A DNA stretch of 64,000 nt, taken from the NCBI GenBank assembly GCA_958299035.1, contig CATQJL010000112.1:61487823-61551822 (forward strand). The letters are read 5' to 3'. This document shows, piece by piece, positions 10,869 to 21,713 of this stretch; the first letter of the stretch is position 1, and every line of letters begins with the position of its first letter. The notes below the pieces were generated by a model. The model did no database searches, was not told where the DNA came from, and saw only the letters and a list, made by a program, of their open reading frames with translations. A program made the translations under genes and the position numbers. This DNA comes from Cylicocyclus nassatus (Eukaryota; Nematoda; Chromadorea; Rhabditida; Strongylidae).

Positions 10869-11880
10869 ACGATTTCACCAGCGTCGGCCAAGGATATATA
10901 CTATAGAGATGAGATTGGAAACATATTAACATCAGCTGTGCGACTTCGCGCTGATTCTGTTGATGTCGAACTGAAACCGAGGTACATGTCACGTACTTAT
11001 TGCCTCTGTTAATATTTTATTCCTTTTTATCGTTCAGATTCCCGCTTTTTGGAGGATGGCGCACTTCCTAGGTTATCGGTTATATTGTGCCTTCTTTCGA
11101 ATATCTTTACAATAAGGGCAATAATAATGCGCTAAAAATGAGAGTTCTCCATCATATTTTTGACAATGCTGTGGTTGAAAAGCTTACGACGAAGATCATC
11201 CTGCCAGAAATGATAAGGTAAGCTTTTGATCACCACTGTCAGTCTTGAAAAAAAGGGTCATATAGTTTAAATTGTTGAGAAGGAACCAACATATAATTGG
11301 GGTGCTCGACAAACAAGCCACCCTTTGTTACACATTGCACCTAACCTTTTCCGATGTGTAACGCATCTCTGCTTTGTAAAATTCATGTTTGATTTTAGAA
11401 AAGTGAGGCTTACCACACCATACAGCATGGATAGAAGACCCGATGAAGTCCGCGCTACATACTTGGACACAACTGGCAGAACAGTTATAGTGTTGCAGAA
11501 AGAAAACCTTGTTCCAGAGCATATCCAGTCTTTCACTGTGAGTTGCTCTTCGATCTGAATAAATCGATGTTCTTTTTTGCTAGAATTTGGAAATTATGTC
11601 ATACATTTTCAGCTGTTTTACGAATTTGAGTTCTCGCAAATGATCCGCGAACCATTGCTCGCCACGGCATCTTTCTTTGCACTCTTTACCGTTGTAATTA
11701 TCTATGTGCGGTTCAATTTCACAATCGTTGCGGTAAGTTACGTTTTGGAAAGTTTGTCACATCTCTCGAACGTTTTTGCCCTGATTCATTGAACTAGTTT
11801 ATTCGATACTTGATCTTTGCCTACAAATCGAAATATTTTAGGATCCGGCACGTGAAGCACGCGAACGTATCTTGGGAAAG
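10869..11880 (+). pseudogene. Ribophorin I (OST subunit 1) C-terminal exons, 5' truncated, in-frame stop
   Basis: Ribophorin I is the ER membrane subunit of the oligosaccharyltransferase that N-glycosylates nascent proteins. Five exons fit: 10869-10981, 11038-11217, 11399-11537, 11613-11732 and 11842-11880, all GT-AG and in phase. They encode the conserved luminal segment (SAKDIYYRDEIGN, then FPLFGGWRTS, VPSFEYLYNKGN, ALKMRVLHHIFDN), the stalk (YLDTTGRTVIVLQKENLV), the single membrane helix (ASFFALFTVVIIYVRF) and the start of the cytosolic tail (DPAREARERI). The codon after GGWRTS is TAG (11069-11071), where the family has an aromatic residue. No exon for the N-terminal half was seen upstream, and the normal cytosolic tail does not follow. 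The simplest reading is a truncated duplicate; the functional gene would lie elsewhere. Confidence 0.82.
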
Positions 11881-12137
11881 GTGTCGGGTCTTTTCGAGAC
11901 TTTTTACTTTAGCAAGTATATTTTCTTTACTTAGGGATCCTTAAGGGTAGCTATTGTTCATCCTAAAGTGAGAAATTGAACAACCCAAATGTGGAATTTT
12001 GTTTTCCCCATACTATCGTATACCGTCGGAGAAGCTAAAGTTTGTTTCAAGTAACTGACAGTTTCGATTAATATCCGTTAACAGATTCCAATCATTTTCC
12101 TAAGTCTCAGAGTTTACGTTATTCTTTTGTTTTATAG

Positions 12138-12368
12138 GGAGCAGATGAGGAGCGCAATTTACGACGAGCATCTCTAGCACTGGCTCATCAAAATAGCAAA
12201 TTCAATCTTGGCGCTCCCGATGACATCAGTGGAGAACAATTCGTTCTTCATATATGCAAGCAAATAAATAATATGGGCCAATTTAAACTGTTCCACAAAC
12301 CGTTGTCTTGTTGGAAAGGTTCATTCTTTTACATCAGTGGGTGTGAAAAGATTAACGATATAAGATGA
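12138..12368 (+). CDS. Candidate terminal exon, unrecognised
   Basis: A 77-codon open interval begins after TTTATAG and ends at TGA 12366-12368. It keeps phase with the last ribophorin exon (AAAG at 11880). The reading (EERNLRRASLALAHQNSKF, DDISGEQFVLHICKQINN) looks protein-like but does not resemble the ribophorin I tail. AATAAA occurs at about 12395. It may be a captured or unrelated exon, or chance. Confidence 0.3.
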   Translation, partial: GADEERNLRRASLALAHQNSKFNLGAPDDISGEQFVLHICKQINNMGQFKLFHKPLSCWKGSFFYISGCEKINDIR

Positions 12369-12561
12369 TTTTTCGAAAGTTTGAAAGATTTGAAATAAAT
12401 GTCTTATCTCTTCGTTCTTTCTTCTATCTTCTATCCACAAACGCTAGGGGTGAGAGGGAGGGGGTAGAGTACGGGGTGAGGGTCGCGCTAAACTCCTACC
12501 CGGGAGGGAGGTCCTATTCGGCTTAGTGGGGTTTAGAGACAAAATTGGGGTTTGGAGGTTG

Positions 12562-12919
12562 AAGGCAGCGTCCAGGCAAGTCTGGACCTATGGGGATTTT
12601 ACATGGAAAGTACTTTTGGGGCCCTAACTAAGCCACTACCCAACCGGCAGCTCAAGTAGTGCTCTAACGCCTGAGATATTCTGCTCGAAACTGGACCCCG
12701 CGACCGTGTTTCGCATGGATTCATGGCGCAAAGCGTGGATCCTGGCGCGAAACTGCCATGAATCCATGCGAATACGTTCGCGGGGGGTCTGCTTCGAGGG
12801 GAATATCTCGGCCATTAGAGCACTACCTGAACTGCTGCTTCGGCAGTGCCTTAGTTAGGGCCCCAAAAGTACTTTCCATGTAAAAGCCCCATAGGTCCAG
12901 ATCTGCCTGGAAGCTGGCT
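12562..12919. mobile_element. Palindromic MITE of the AAGGCAG-GTCC family
   Basis: The left end AAGGCAGCGTCCAGGCAAG and right end TGCCTGGAAGCTGGCTTT are diverged inverted repeats. The arms continue inward (CCTATGGGGATTTTACATG against CATGTAAAAGCCCCATAGG, then GGGGCCCTAACTAAG against CTTAGTTAGGGCCCC). A fragment of the same arm lies at 34120-34190. Confidence 0.6.
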
Positions 12920-12958
12920 TTGATTAGGGCTAATTACAGTATGCCGCGGCAGACTTGC

Positions 12959-13139
12959 GGAGCACAAAATCGGGGGGCTCCGGCGCACAAAATCGGGGGG
13001 CTCCGGAGCAGAAAATGGGAGGTATCCGGAGCAGAAAATGGGAGGTATCCGGAGCAGAAAGTGGGAGGTATCCGGAGCAGAAATGGGAGGTATCCGGAGC
13101 AGAAATGGGAGGTCTCCGCCGGAGAAATGGAAGGGCTCC
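12959..13139 (+). repeat. 23-bp minisatellite, eight units
   Basis: Head-to-tail units of 22-23 bp run from 12959: two of GGNGCACAAAATCGGGG type, then GGAGCAGAAAATGGGAGGT followed by ATCC, drifting to GCCGGAGAAATGGAAGG at the 3' end. The open frames seen on both strands through it (repeating SGAENGRYPE on plus and LRIPPI on minus) come from the repeat, not from genes. Confidence 0.8.
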
Positions 13140-13272
13140 GCCGAAGGAATGGGAGACCCACCGCTGGGGAAACGCCGCGACCCTGCCATTTGAGTAGTTC
13201 TGCCTGCTCAACTATTACTGCTTTTGCACCTTCGTCCTCCGTCAGCCTTTACATACGCACTGTTTAATCGTC

Positions 13273-13502
13273 AAAGGCAGTGTCCCAGCGGATAGCGAAT
13301 AAACGAATAATTCCCAGGCAACAGGGTCTTCGTGTCAGGCCTCCCAACTTTTCATTGAAACTCTTGTCCACGTTGCCCTCTGAAAATTGGGTATGCCACA
13401 AAAACGTTCATATCACCCTAGTTCAAATTCGGGTTCTACTGTCGAAAAGGCCTGAACATGCAGAAAAGTGAAAATGCAAAACGTGCCAGGACACTGCATT
13501 TA
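13273..13502. mobile_element. MITE, TIR AAAGGCAGTGTCCC
   Basis: The left end AAAGGCAGTGTCCCAGC and right end GCCAGGACACTGCATTT are inverted. The interior (GAAAAGGCCTGAACATGCA) matches the element at 31881-32326, a longer member of the family. Confidence 0.55.
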
Positions 13503-13612
13503 ATATCTCCATTCTTCCGAAATCTTTTGTCGACCTTTCTGTACGATTCCATTCCATGGAGCTGGCTTTCAGATTAGATTTACAGTAACTCAGATAGTCG
13601 GTGTTGGGCTTC

Positions 13613-13722
13613 AGGCTGGGTTCATACTGATCCGTAGGTTCCGGGTTTCAGCAGAGCGCTCGAAGAGTGTGCGCTGTGCTGAAGCTGTTCCGGAACTTAC
13701 GAATCAGTATGAATCCAACCTT
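13613..13722. mobile_element. 110-bp palindromic MITE, second copy
   Basis: Same core as 9631-9740: GGTTCATACTGATCCGTA at the left opposite TACGAATCAGTATGAATCC at the right, with a TGTGCGCTGTGCTG centre. Confidence 0.5.
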
Positions 13723-15592
13723 ACGGGGCAACATTTGACGCTCCGGGGTCTTTTCTCCCTTGAACATCCTACTTGTTTCCGGGATCCCACCGATATGTCC
13801 CCGGAAGTCTCCGAAAAGTTATTTTTTCCGGAAATCTTGTTCCTTGCACACTGAGCACCACCCAAAAATTGAGTTTCTCGTAAACCCTGCACTTGACACA
13901 CTTGGTATGCTGTATCTACCCCACCTGAACCCCACCCAAACTAAGTCTAGAAAAATAATCCTCGTTTTACTATTTATTTGTACTGATAAAATAAAGAAGA
14001 AGGTTCCGGGGGTAATACTACAATCAAGCAATGAAATCGAGACAATTACACAAATAAACATGGTAGCTGAAATAAGGGGAAATAAAAACAGGTAGGCACA
14101 TAAGATAACCAAAGCTGAGTAATGATAAATGAGATGGAAAAAGCGCGAAGATAAGAGAAGCACTCTTTTTCCTGCGAGAAAAAGATTCAACAGGATCAAA
14201 TGAGATAAGGCGAGATAACTGGTGTCAAAACACAAATCGGTGTCAAAACAACAAAGGCAGCATAGGAATAATGGAATAATAAGAGGAGACAACGAAAGAA
14301 GACACAGAAAATGTGAGGCAGATGATCATTAGCACTTAGAAGAGCGTGAAAATAATACTTGAAACCGGAGGTCGGGGAGATGAGGAGATCATTTTCCTCG
14401 GAGTGCAGGAATACTCCTGTAAAAGCTAAAAAATCAACAAAAACCTTGGAACATATCGGCATATAAGCGAAACTTCATACATCGAGGCTCACTCTGTGTA
14501 GATAGATATTCAACCATCTTGAGGTACCGTGCTGGTCAAATCGCAACCTAGCTCACTTCACAGCAAATTTGTATCTCTTCACAAATAGCCATCAAGCGGA
14601 AACCAGCAGGTACGAGTCACAGTTAGCTGTAAACACAGAACATTGCACTGGCATTAACCAAACCATAAAGCTGTGGATAGATAGAAGGGTGGAGGGAGGA
14701 AACTTGCTTTCAAAAGCCTGAAGAGACAGTAATGTTGCCTTACAGTTTGGAATAAGTTTGCAAATGAGCGCATTATTAGGGTGGAGGACTGCAGCAAGAT
14801 TTGAATTTGATGACAGATGACAAACTTACAAGAAACTCGAGGTGGTTTATCTACTTGAGAGAAATAAATTAGAAACGCAGAGAGAATTTCAAAAGTGCGA
14901 TAACCAAGACCATTTCTGTGAGGCCAGTAAACCTTCATTCAACTCATGTAGTTGAGGTTAGTCATTCAGAAGAACTTCCTCGGGTGAACCTAATCCCGCT
15001 CACCTTTCCGTGCTTTAGGATAGTCAGTTCAACAGTCAGAAAACTGTCCGATCAAGTGTCAAAATCAGTTCACCAGAATGCCACTTATTGAGGTTGAGTT
15101 TTCGGGTGACCCGAGAGAGATAAAAAAGTGTGTAAAAAAAGAAAATCAGACAAATTTTCCGTAAGTTGCTCGTGAGTAACTTACGGGAGAATTCGGTTGA
15201 CGTACTATTGCGGTGCAAAATTCCCAAAACTGCATAATTTCGGCGGCTTAAATGGGAGAGGATCAACGAACAGCTGATTGCGGTGAGAAAAGCAAGAAAA
15301 GCAAGACTTCTTCTTTTTTCAAGGCTTGATTACGCTCTTTTTTCAAAAACTGCTTTAAACAAGGATTTCTTGATTTGTCTCATTTGCTTTAAGTTCCAAT
15401 ATTTTCGTTTTTCGTAATATCCTCGTCAAAAATAGTTTTGTCTTATCTATTTGTTTGCTTGGCGATATCCTTGATAGCGGTCACCATCGATTTCTTGATA
15501 ACGGCCGCTATCAAAGATTGTCCTGCGGTGGCGCAAAAATGTGCCCCGAGACGGCTTTGGACCATGGACTTTCGCGTTGAAACCCACTCACC
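13723..15592. other. No feature supported
   Basis: AT-rich sequence with several open frames on the minus strand (for example 13819-14292, hydrophobic, Leu/Ser rich). These show no splice-supported exon, conserved motif or start context, and are taken as chance. Confidence 0.4.
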
Positions 15593-15594
15593 TA

Positions 15595-15914
15595 CTCAGA
15601 CAATCGCTGGGAGCAGGCGGGCACCGGAAAAATAGATTGCTGATTTCTCGCACCCCGCCCGCTGATTTTTTGGAAAACAATCAGGACTTTTCGGAAGACC
15701 GCTTGCTCAATTCTCGATTCCTCAGAGATTCAGCAATATATCCGCAAAAGATAAGAGCGAAAAAAAATTCAGCAGGCGGTCTCTCAAAAATCCGCTGACT
15801 CAGCAAGCGGTCTTCCGAAAAGTCCTAATTGCTTTCCAAAAAATCCGCGAGCGGGGTGCGAGAAATCAGCAATCTATTTTTCCGGTGCCCGCCTGCCCCC
15901 AGCGATTGTCTGAG
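15595..15914. mobile_element. GC-rich TIR element G1, TSD TA
   Basis: Inverted ends CTCAGACAATCGCTGGGAGC / CAGCGATTGTCTGAG extend inward through GCAGGCGGGCACCGG and its complement. TA flanks both sides (15593-15594, 15915-15916). Arms of about 110 bp repeat AATCAGCAATCTATTTTTCC in inverted form. Confidence 0.65.
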
Positions 15915-15916
15915 TA

Positions 15917-16505
15917 CTCAGATAATCGCCGGGGGCAGGCGGTCCGCAAACTCTCGCTTTTCTGCAGGCGGTCAGCAGAATTTTGGGGCGTGGCCAAACC
16001 TTCAGCGGGCGGCACTTCCTTTACGGTCGCACATTCTGCCAGCGGGCAGCAATACAGCATTTTTTGCAAGCGCTCGGCAAATAATTTCTTTCAGCGAGCG
16101 CTGGCCAAACTTTCATCAAGCGCTCGGACTCTTTTTAGGCATTTTCGGGCGTATGTCGAGCGCAGGTAAGACTCTGTGTGGCAGAGGTGTCACCCTTGGT
16201 TTAATTACTCAAGTTTGAGGTACTTTCTCTTAACGGAAAGTACCTGGGGGTTGCGCGGTCCTCCACAAAAGACCGTGCGGCCCTCGAAATTTTTGCATAT
16301 TCTCGCGGAAAGTCCGCGAGAATGCGGCCACTGCGCCGCAGCTAATCCATGAAGAAACCGCGATTGTTCTTCAAGCATTCGTCCTCAATTTCGCCAACTT
16401 TCTTCCAAATTTCTGCAAGCGGGCCGCAAAAAATCAACGAACTATTTTTCCGGTGCGCGCTTGCTCAAAATTCGCATGGCCGCCTGCCCCCGGCGGTTGT
16501 CTGAG
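15917..16505. mobile_element. GC-rich TIR element G2, TSD TA
   Basis: It starts directly after the TA that closes G1, with CTCAGATAATCGCCGGGGGC, and ends with GGCGGTTGTCTGAG followed by TA (16506-16507). The interior is a string of short degenerate modules (GCGGGCAGC, GCGCTCGGC, GCGAGCGCTGG, GCAGGCGGTC) at 15-30 bp spacing. No gene is present. Confidence 0.6.
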
Positions 16506-16523
16506 TAGTCGTTCGACCAAACC

Positions 16524-17050
16524 CTCAGATAATCGCCCGGGGCAGGCGGCCATGGGATTTATGGGCGGGCGGGCACCGAAAAAATAGTTCGCTGATTTCT
16601 TGCGGTCCGCTTGCATACATTTGGAATAATTTTAGCGAAATTTTAGACGACTGCTTGGAGAACAATTGCGGTTTCCTTGCAGATTAGCTGCGGCGCAGTG
16701 GCCGCATTTCCGCGGACTTTCCGCGAGAATATGCAAAATTTTCGAGGGCCGCACGGTCCTTCATGGAGGACCGCTCAACCCTCAGGTACTTTCCGCTGGG
16801 AGAAAGTACCTCAAACTTGAGTAACTAAACCAACGGTGACACCTCTGCCACACAGAGTCTTACCTGCGCTCGACGTACGTCCGAAAAGGCCTAAAAAGAG
16901 TCCGAGCGCTTGCTGAAAGTTTGGCCAGCGCTCGCTAGAAGAAATGATTTGCGGAGCGCTTGCAGGAAATTTTGTATTGCTGCCCGCTGGCAGAACATTA
17001 GACAGTAAAGGAAGTAATGCTCGCTGAAGGTTTGGTTTGGAGGACACCCG
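16524..17050. mobile_element. GC-rich element G3, truncated
   Basis: It begins CTCAGATAATCGCCCGGGGC and carries the same modules in the opposite order to G2, giving an inverted pair around 16506-16523. It ends without a matching terminus near 17050, where unrelated sequence starts. Confidence 0.5.
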
Positions 17051-17267
17051 TTATGCTCATTGGTAGCTACCAGAAAGATTAGACTGGCGCTCTTTCCTAA
17101 TGCGGGCCCGTACATCCCTCGGTAACGAAGGACGGACGTAAACGCCCTTGCTAGGGAAGAACCTCAGTTTTGGTTCACGTGATATCATTTGTTTCTGAAA
17201 AGCACTAGCTGGTAATACAACTTAGAGAAGTCTTGGTTTTTGAGATGTCTCTCTACCCATACAGTAG

Positions 17268-17847
17268 CTCAGACAACCGCCGAGGGCAGGCGGCCATGCG
17301 AATTTTGAGCAAGCGCGCACCGGAGAAATAGTTCGTTGATTTTTTGCGGCCCGCTTGCAGAGAAAGTTGGCGAAATTGAGGACGAATGAGTACTCTGCGT
17401 TGATACCACTGCTTTGGATTAGCTGCGGCGCAGTGGCCGCATTCTCGCGGACTTTCCGCGAGAATATGCAAAAATTTCGAGGGCCGCACGGTCTTTTGTG
17501 GAGGACCGCGCAACCCCCAGGTACTTTCCGCTGAGAGAAAGTACCTCAAACTTGAGTATTTAAACCAAGGGTGACACCTCTGCCACACAGAGTCTTACCT
17601 GCGCTCGACATACGCCCGAAAATGCCTAAAAAGAGTCCGAGCGCTTGATGAAAGTTTGGCCAGCGCTCGCTGAAAGAAATTATTTGCCGAGCGCTTGCAA
17701 AAAATGCTGTATTGCTGCCCGCTGGCAGAATGTGCGACCGTAAAGGAAGTGCCGCCCGCTGAAGGTTTGGCCACGTCCCAAAATTCTGCTGACCGCCTGC
17801 AGAAAAGCGCGAGTTTGCGGACCGCCTGCCCCCGGCAATTATCTGAG
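17268..17847. mobile_element. GC-rich TIR element G4, inverted near-copy of G2
   Basis: It starts CTCAGACAACCGCCGAGGGC and ends CGGCAATTATCTGAG. It reads as the reverse complement of 15917-16505 with few differences, including the AAAGTACCTCAAACTTGAGT segment and the sequence around GACATACGCCCGAAAATGCC. Confidence 0.65.
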
Positions 17848-17892
17848 TGCCCCCGACGATTATCTGGGAGACGGAGCAAGGAAGGCATCCTA

Positions 17893-18583
17893 TCATGACT
17901 TATAATGACGGGCTAAGGGTGTTTACGTTTTTTGTGTGTGTGTGTGTCTGTCTGTCCGTTACGAGATTCGTAGAGTGTGTTCCAGACAACGTCCTAAGCC
18001 CAAATTTTGCATAGCGCACGCTAAATGCATGAAAGCTCACCATGCAAAAGTTTGTGCGGATCCGTTGGACCCGTTGAAAATAGCGCGTCAAACGGATCCA
18101 CTTGGCTTCTGACCAGCAAAATTGGGCCAGTATCAACACTTTTTGCAAAGTCATGGATATCGACAAGCTAATGTGCAAGCCATGGACATTGACCCAAACA
18201 ATTGAACTAAAGTTGATTAGTTTACGAAAACGGCGCCAAAAAGAATAAGTTGCATAAACGCTCAATTTGCCAAGATTTTACCTGATCGTTTAAGAAGATT
18301 TTTGCACAGGGATGTAGCTCATGGTGATTATGTTCGTTATGACTATTGGGCCATAAAAAGTTTGAAAACCGATTCAAATTCGCATTAATTCTTCTCGAAA
18401 AAATTTCATCCACGCGAAAATACCGACCTCACACTAAAAAGCTCTAGGAATGAGTAGTTGTTTACAAATCATTCGTGATAGCCTGCATGGCTCGGTGAGT
18501 TTCAATGCCGTATTATGCAAGAATGAGTTAGGCATGAAAGTAGGGCCAGTGCGAGTCTCTGCGAAGCAGAGGTGACGCATTGG
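17893..18583 (+). mobile_element. Non-autonomous Helitron, family 1, copy 1
   Basis: The 5' end TCATGACTTATAATGACGGG follows A (17892). The 3' end is a hairpin (CTCTGCGAAGCAGAG), then GTGACGCATTGG, then T (18584). The body has a short TG/CTG microsatellite after the 5' end and the conserved AACGGATCCACTTGGCTTC and GGCGCCAAAAAG blocks found in all copies. It is 691 bp with no coding capacity. Transposition would need a helicase supplied elsewhere. Confidence 0.7.
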
Positions 18584-18587
18584 TATT

Positions 18588-18989
18588 GAGAAAATCTATT
18601 AATGACAGAACACATTTATGATCGTGAAAAGCATTCTGAGAGGCAGTCGAACTTTGAAATTCCGGCACACCAGCGATAACAACAGATCTTTTCATTTCAG
18701 AATTAGATTCAGAAACGGAAGAAGTGTCTTTATTTTTCAACTCACAATTTTCCTTCTTTAGTTTTTCGTTTTCACTGATGAGGGCGCACATCCTTTGATT
18801 TAGCTCTGTGACCTCCTTCTTGGTGTCGGACAGAATCTCAATCATCAGCTTCAATTAATCTGGTACCGACTCCTGAGACATAATTCCTCTGAGTCGGTCC
18901 GTGACGGGTGAAGCGGGGTGAGGGGGTGAAGTAGCTTCAAATCGCATTCTTTTGACAGGAACTGATGAAGACCGAAATGGTGAAGCCAT
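18588..18989 (-). pseudogene. LINE ORF1-like fragment with coiled coil
   Basis: On the minus strand an ATG at 18989 opens MASPFRSSSVPVKRMRFEA, runs to an in-frame TAA (18855-18857), and resumes in the same frame with a heptad-like coiled coil (LNQRMCALISENEKLKKENC) and MKRSVVIAGVPE. A coiled coil followed by a VVI.G.PE segment is typical of ORF1 RNA-binding proteins of animal LINEs. The frame is cut by the Helitron ending at 18583, so the rest of the LINE is missing. No reverse transcriptase is attached. Confidence 0.5.
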
Positions 18990-19919
18990 ATAGATCAGCA
19001 GGTGATCAGATCAATAATCGATAGTACCGGGGAGCAGTCGGAAATTGGGACCAGTGAAGTAGCAGAATTTGGACAAAGTCGGCTTACGGGAGCAGGAGGG
19101 GCACCAGCGAGGAAAAGGGAGGCCTACGGACGACGGGACACCAAAGCGAGATAGAAAAATGGCCCAGAATACGGGAAGAACGTAGAAAGGGTCGGCAGGA
19201 ACGGAGAGGGTGACAGGCCGGCCGCTCACGGAGTACGCTCGTGAGAGAATGACTGCTTTATGACTTTCAAAGACAGTTTCCCCCATCAAACGGAAACTAT
19301 TATGTTGTTTTCCAACAGACAGTAATGATTTGAGAAACATACTCGTTGGCTGCACCTCATTATGAATTTTGTGGCAGGCAGACATACAGACAGACAAACA
19401 GACAGACGCTTAGCGCTTTATTATTAGTCATGACAGGCGAAATTGAAGCGTTCACAACCTAGACCATGTACAACGATCCGAAAGTGTACACGATTGTTGC
19501 CAGAGGTTAACTCATTTAACTCAGTAAGAAAGAAATGGAATGCAAATGTCAAAGTCAAAAGCACAGTCCATCCAGATCTCGATTTTCATATTTTTGTCAT
19601 TCCGTGGCCTCCTCATGTCCCTAATTCCGAATACAAAATTGAAAATCCGTGAAAACGACGAATCCACGCAATTTTGAGCCGCGAAAAATAGGTACTTTTA
19701 ACAAAATCGTGGATTTACTCAACAAGTAAATTTGAAAAACATTGACTTTAGCCCAAAAAGTAAGCAAAAAAATCTACTTTTGCACAAAATTGGCGCCAAA
19801 AAGGTGTAACTGCGCAAAATGTCATCTCGACAAGTTTTTACTCAAAAATTGGAAGGATTTTCGAATACAGATGTAACCCAAAATGATTGTTATCCTTATG
19901 GTAACTATAAAGCCGAATA
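18990..19919. repeat. Relic sequence: probable LINE 5' region and decayed Helitron pieces
   Basis: 19390-19433 on the minus strand reads TCATGACTAATAATAAAGCG followed by a TCTG-rich tract, resembling the 5' end of the family 1 Helitrons. 19700-19919 on plus carries diverged body blocks of the same family (GGCGCCAAAAAGG, GATGTAACCCAAAATGATT). The remainder (19000-19380) is an open minus-strand frame with no recognised motif. Confidence 0.35.
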
Positions 19920-19972
19920 CCCTAATTTCCGGGGTATAAGGCGCACCCTAATTTCCGGGGTATAAGGCGCAT
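19920..19972 (+). repeat. Terminal fragment of CCCTAATTTC element, tandemly doubled
   Basis: CCCTAATTTCCGGGGTATAA with GGCGCA occurs twice head to tail after TA (19918-19919). It matches the end of the element at 29186-29856. No opposite terminus was found nearby. Confidence 0.5.
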
Positions 19973-20739
19973 CTTGTATAAGGCCACCCGCCGCAGCGAA
20001 CAATGGCGCGAATACGCTTTCTAAACGATTGTTCTCTAAAACTGAGGACCAAGACTGCTGTGGTCAATCTCCGGTGCTACATTTGTGCTCTTCTTTGTTT
20101 TTAATAATGCTCTGGTACTAAGACTGTGCTTTCCTTTACAATGATACTACGGTACTTTGAATGTGCTGTTTTTGTTTTATTCTTGTCATTTTTGAAGAGT
20201 AAAAAAGAAGGTAGAGATTTTGAAACAAATCATTATTAAGAGGAAAACAGCAAAAGAAGGGAGCAAATTGCTACTCCTGGGTGAAAGAGGCTGCTGTTGG
20301 CTGTGCACTGGTAACTCAATAAATCTCGTATATCACTAATTTTCAAATAATTCCTGTATTTTTTATTTTCATCAAAAAGCTGAGGTTTGTGTCACTATAG
20401 CTCACAGTTTACAAAGCATCAAAAAATAGGTGCGACAATATTAAAGAGCGAAAACTTACGAAATTATTTGCAAATTAGTTATTAACAACCCAATGTTGGC
20501 CGAAAAAGTCAGATCTCCGCCAACAAAGTCTTGCAAGCCTCCCTTGTCATCGCACAGTGGCACATCGCGAAATACATGAACAGTTGCTGAACGTTGTCTT
20601 TATGAGCGTAGAAGTCAAGAAACGAAAATAAGATCTACGAAGATGTTGTCTTTTTCGGTTTTTGTGTTGAATGTGATATTTTTCAACTATTAGCGCACAT
20701 AGATAAGAAATTTATACTTCCAAAAATTTGTAGAAGACA

Positions 20740-21240
20740 ACTATACAATACCGTTCAAATTTTTTGAAAAAAAGAAGCGAATGTCGCATCATGTATGAAA
20801 CATCACCGTCGCGTGGCCATATCTCGCTTTGGAGTGGACAATTCTGCATCTAAAGCCACCATTTGACTCAGCTCGGAGGCGCATCTTCTGATATATGGAA
20901 GTGTCCACTTGGACACAGTAGGAGGTCAGACTCCACGAATCGTTTCAGATTTTCGCTTACGGTAGTTACTAAGTGTGCTTATTCACTACATCCTCTGGGC
21001 AACCTACCGTAAGCAAAGATCTGAAACGATTCGTGGAATCTGACCTCCTACTGTGTCCAAGTGAACACTTCCATACATCAGAAGATGCGCCGCGCCCAGC
21101 TGAGTCGAATGGTGACTTTAGATGCAGAGTTCGTCCACTCTGAAGCGAGATATGGCCACGCGACGGTGAAGTTCATACATGATGCGACATTCGCGTATTT
21201 TTTTTGAGAAAGTGAGCGGTAATGTATGTGTGAAAAAAGC
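20740..21240. mobile_element. Foldback element
   Basis: Inverted arms of about 200 bp: CGAATGTCGCATCATGTATG and GTCGCGTGGCCATATCTCGC at the left are mirrored at 21130-21193. The inner arm GGAGGTCAGACTCCACGAAT is mirrored at 21025-21045, with a loop around 20975-20998 next to CTACCGTAAGC. It is absent from copy B of the surrounding block. Confidence 0.6.
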
Positions 21241-21713
21241 ACTACAGTCGTCTTTGCCAATTCTTTCCCATTTTGTCCTTGATTTACAGTCGCAAGGAAA
21301 TTACTGCGAATGGATATAATAAACGTTTGTATGCGTTACATGCTGACTATGTAATGGATTTGTAGAATTTCTGTGGGCTGGCAATCACTTTCTGGGGCCT
21401 TGAAATTGAGACTTTGGCTTCAAACATCGTGCGATTACGATTTACGCGGTATTGGTAGCCTATTTTTTGTTAGAAGCATGTTATGCTCCATTGTAAAGTG
21501 CCCACATGCACTTTTAATATTCACACTGCGGCTGTAGTAGCTGAAGAAACGGCACCATTCCTACTCAATAGAAGGTGAAATACTCTTTGTATCATAGGAA
21601 CCGACGTGTGATGGATAGTGTTTTAGACTCTGCCTTTTTCTCGCGAGTGCGCCCTATAGGCATCCTTAATTAGCGATCGAAGCCCAGCCCTCCAATTCAT
21701 CATCTTGCTAGTA

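Noticed and set aside
12851..13267. Several repetitive frames (SGAENGRYPE, LRIPPI)
   Set aside because: Produced by the 23-bp minisatellite.
13819..14292. 157-residue hydrophobic open frame on the minus strand
   Set aside because: No start context, splice sites or family; AT-rich sequence yields such frames by chance. Low-confidence rejection.
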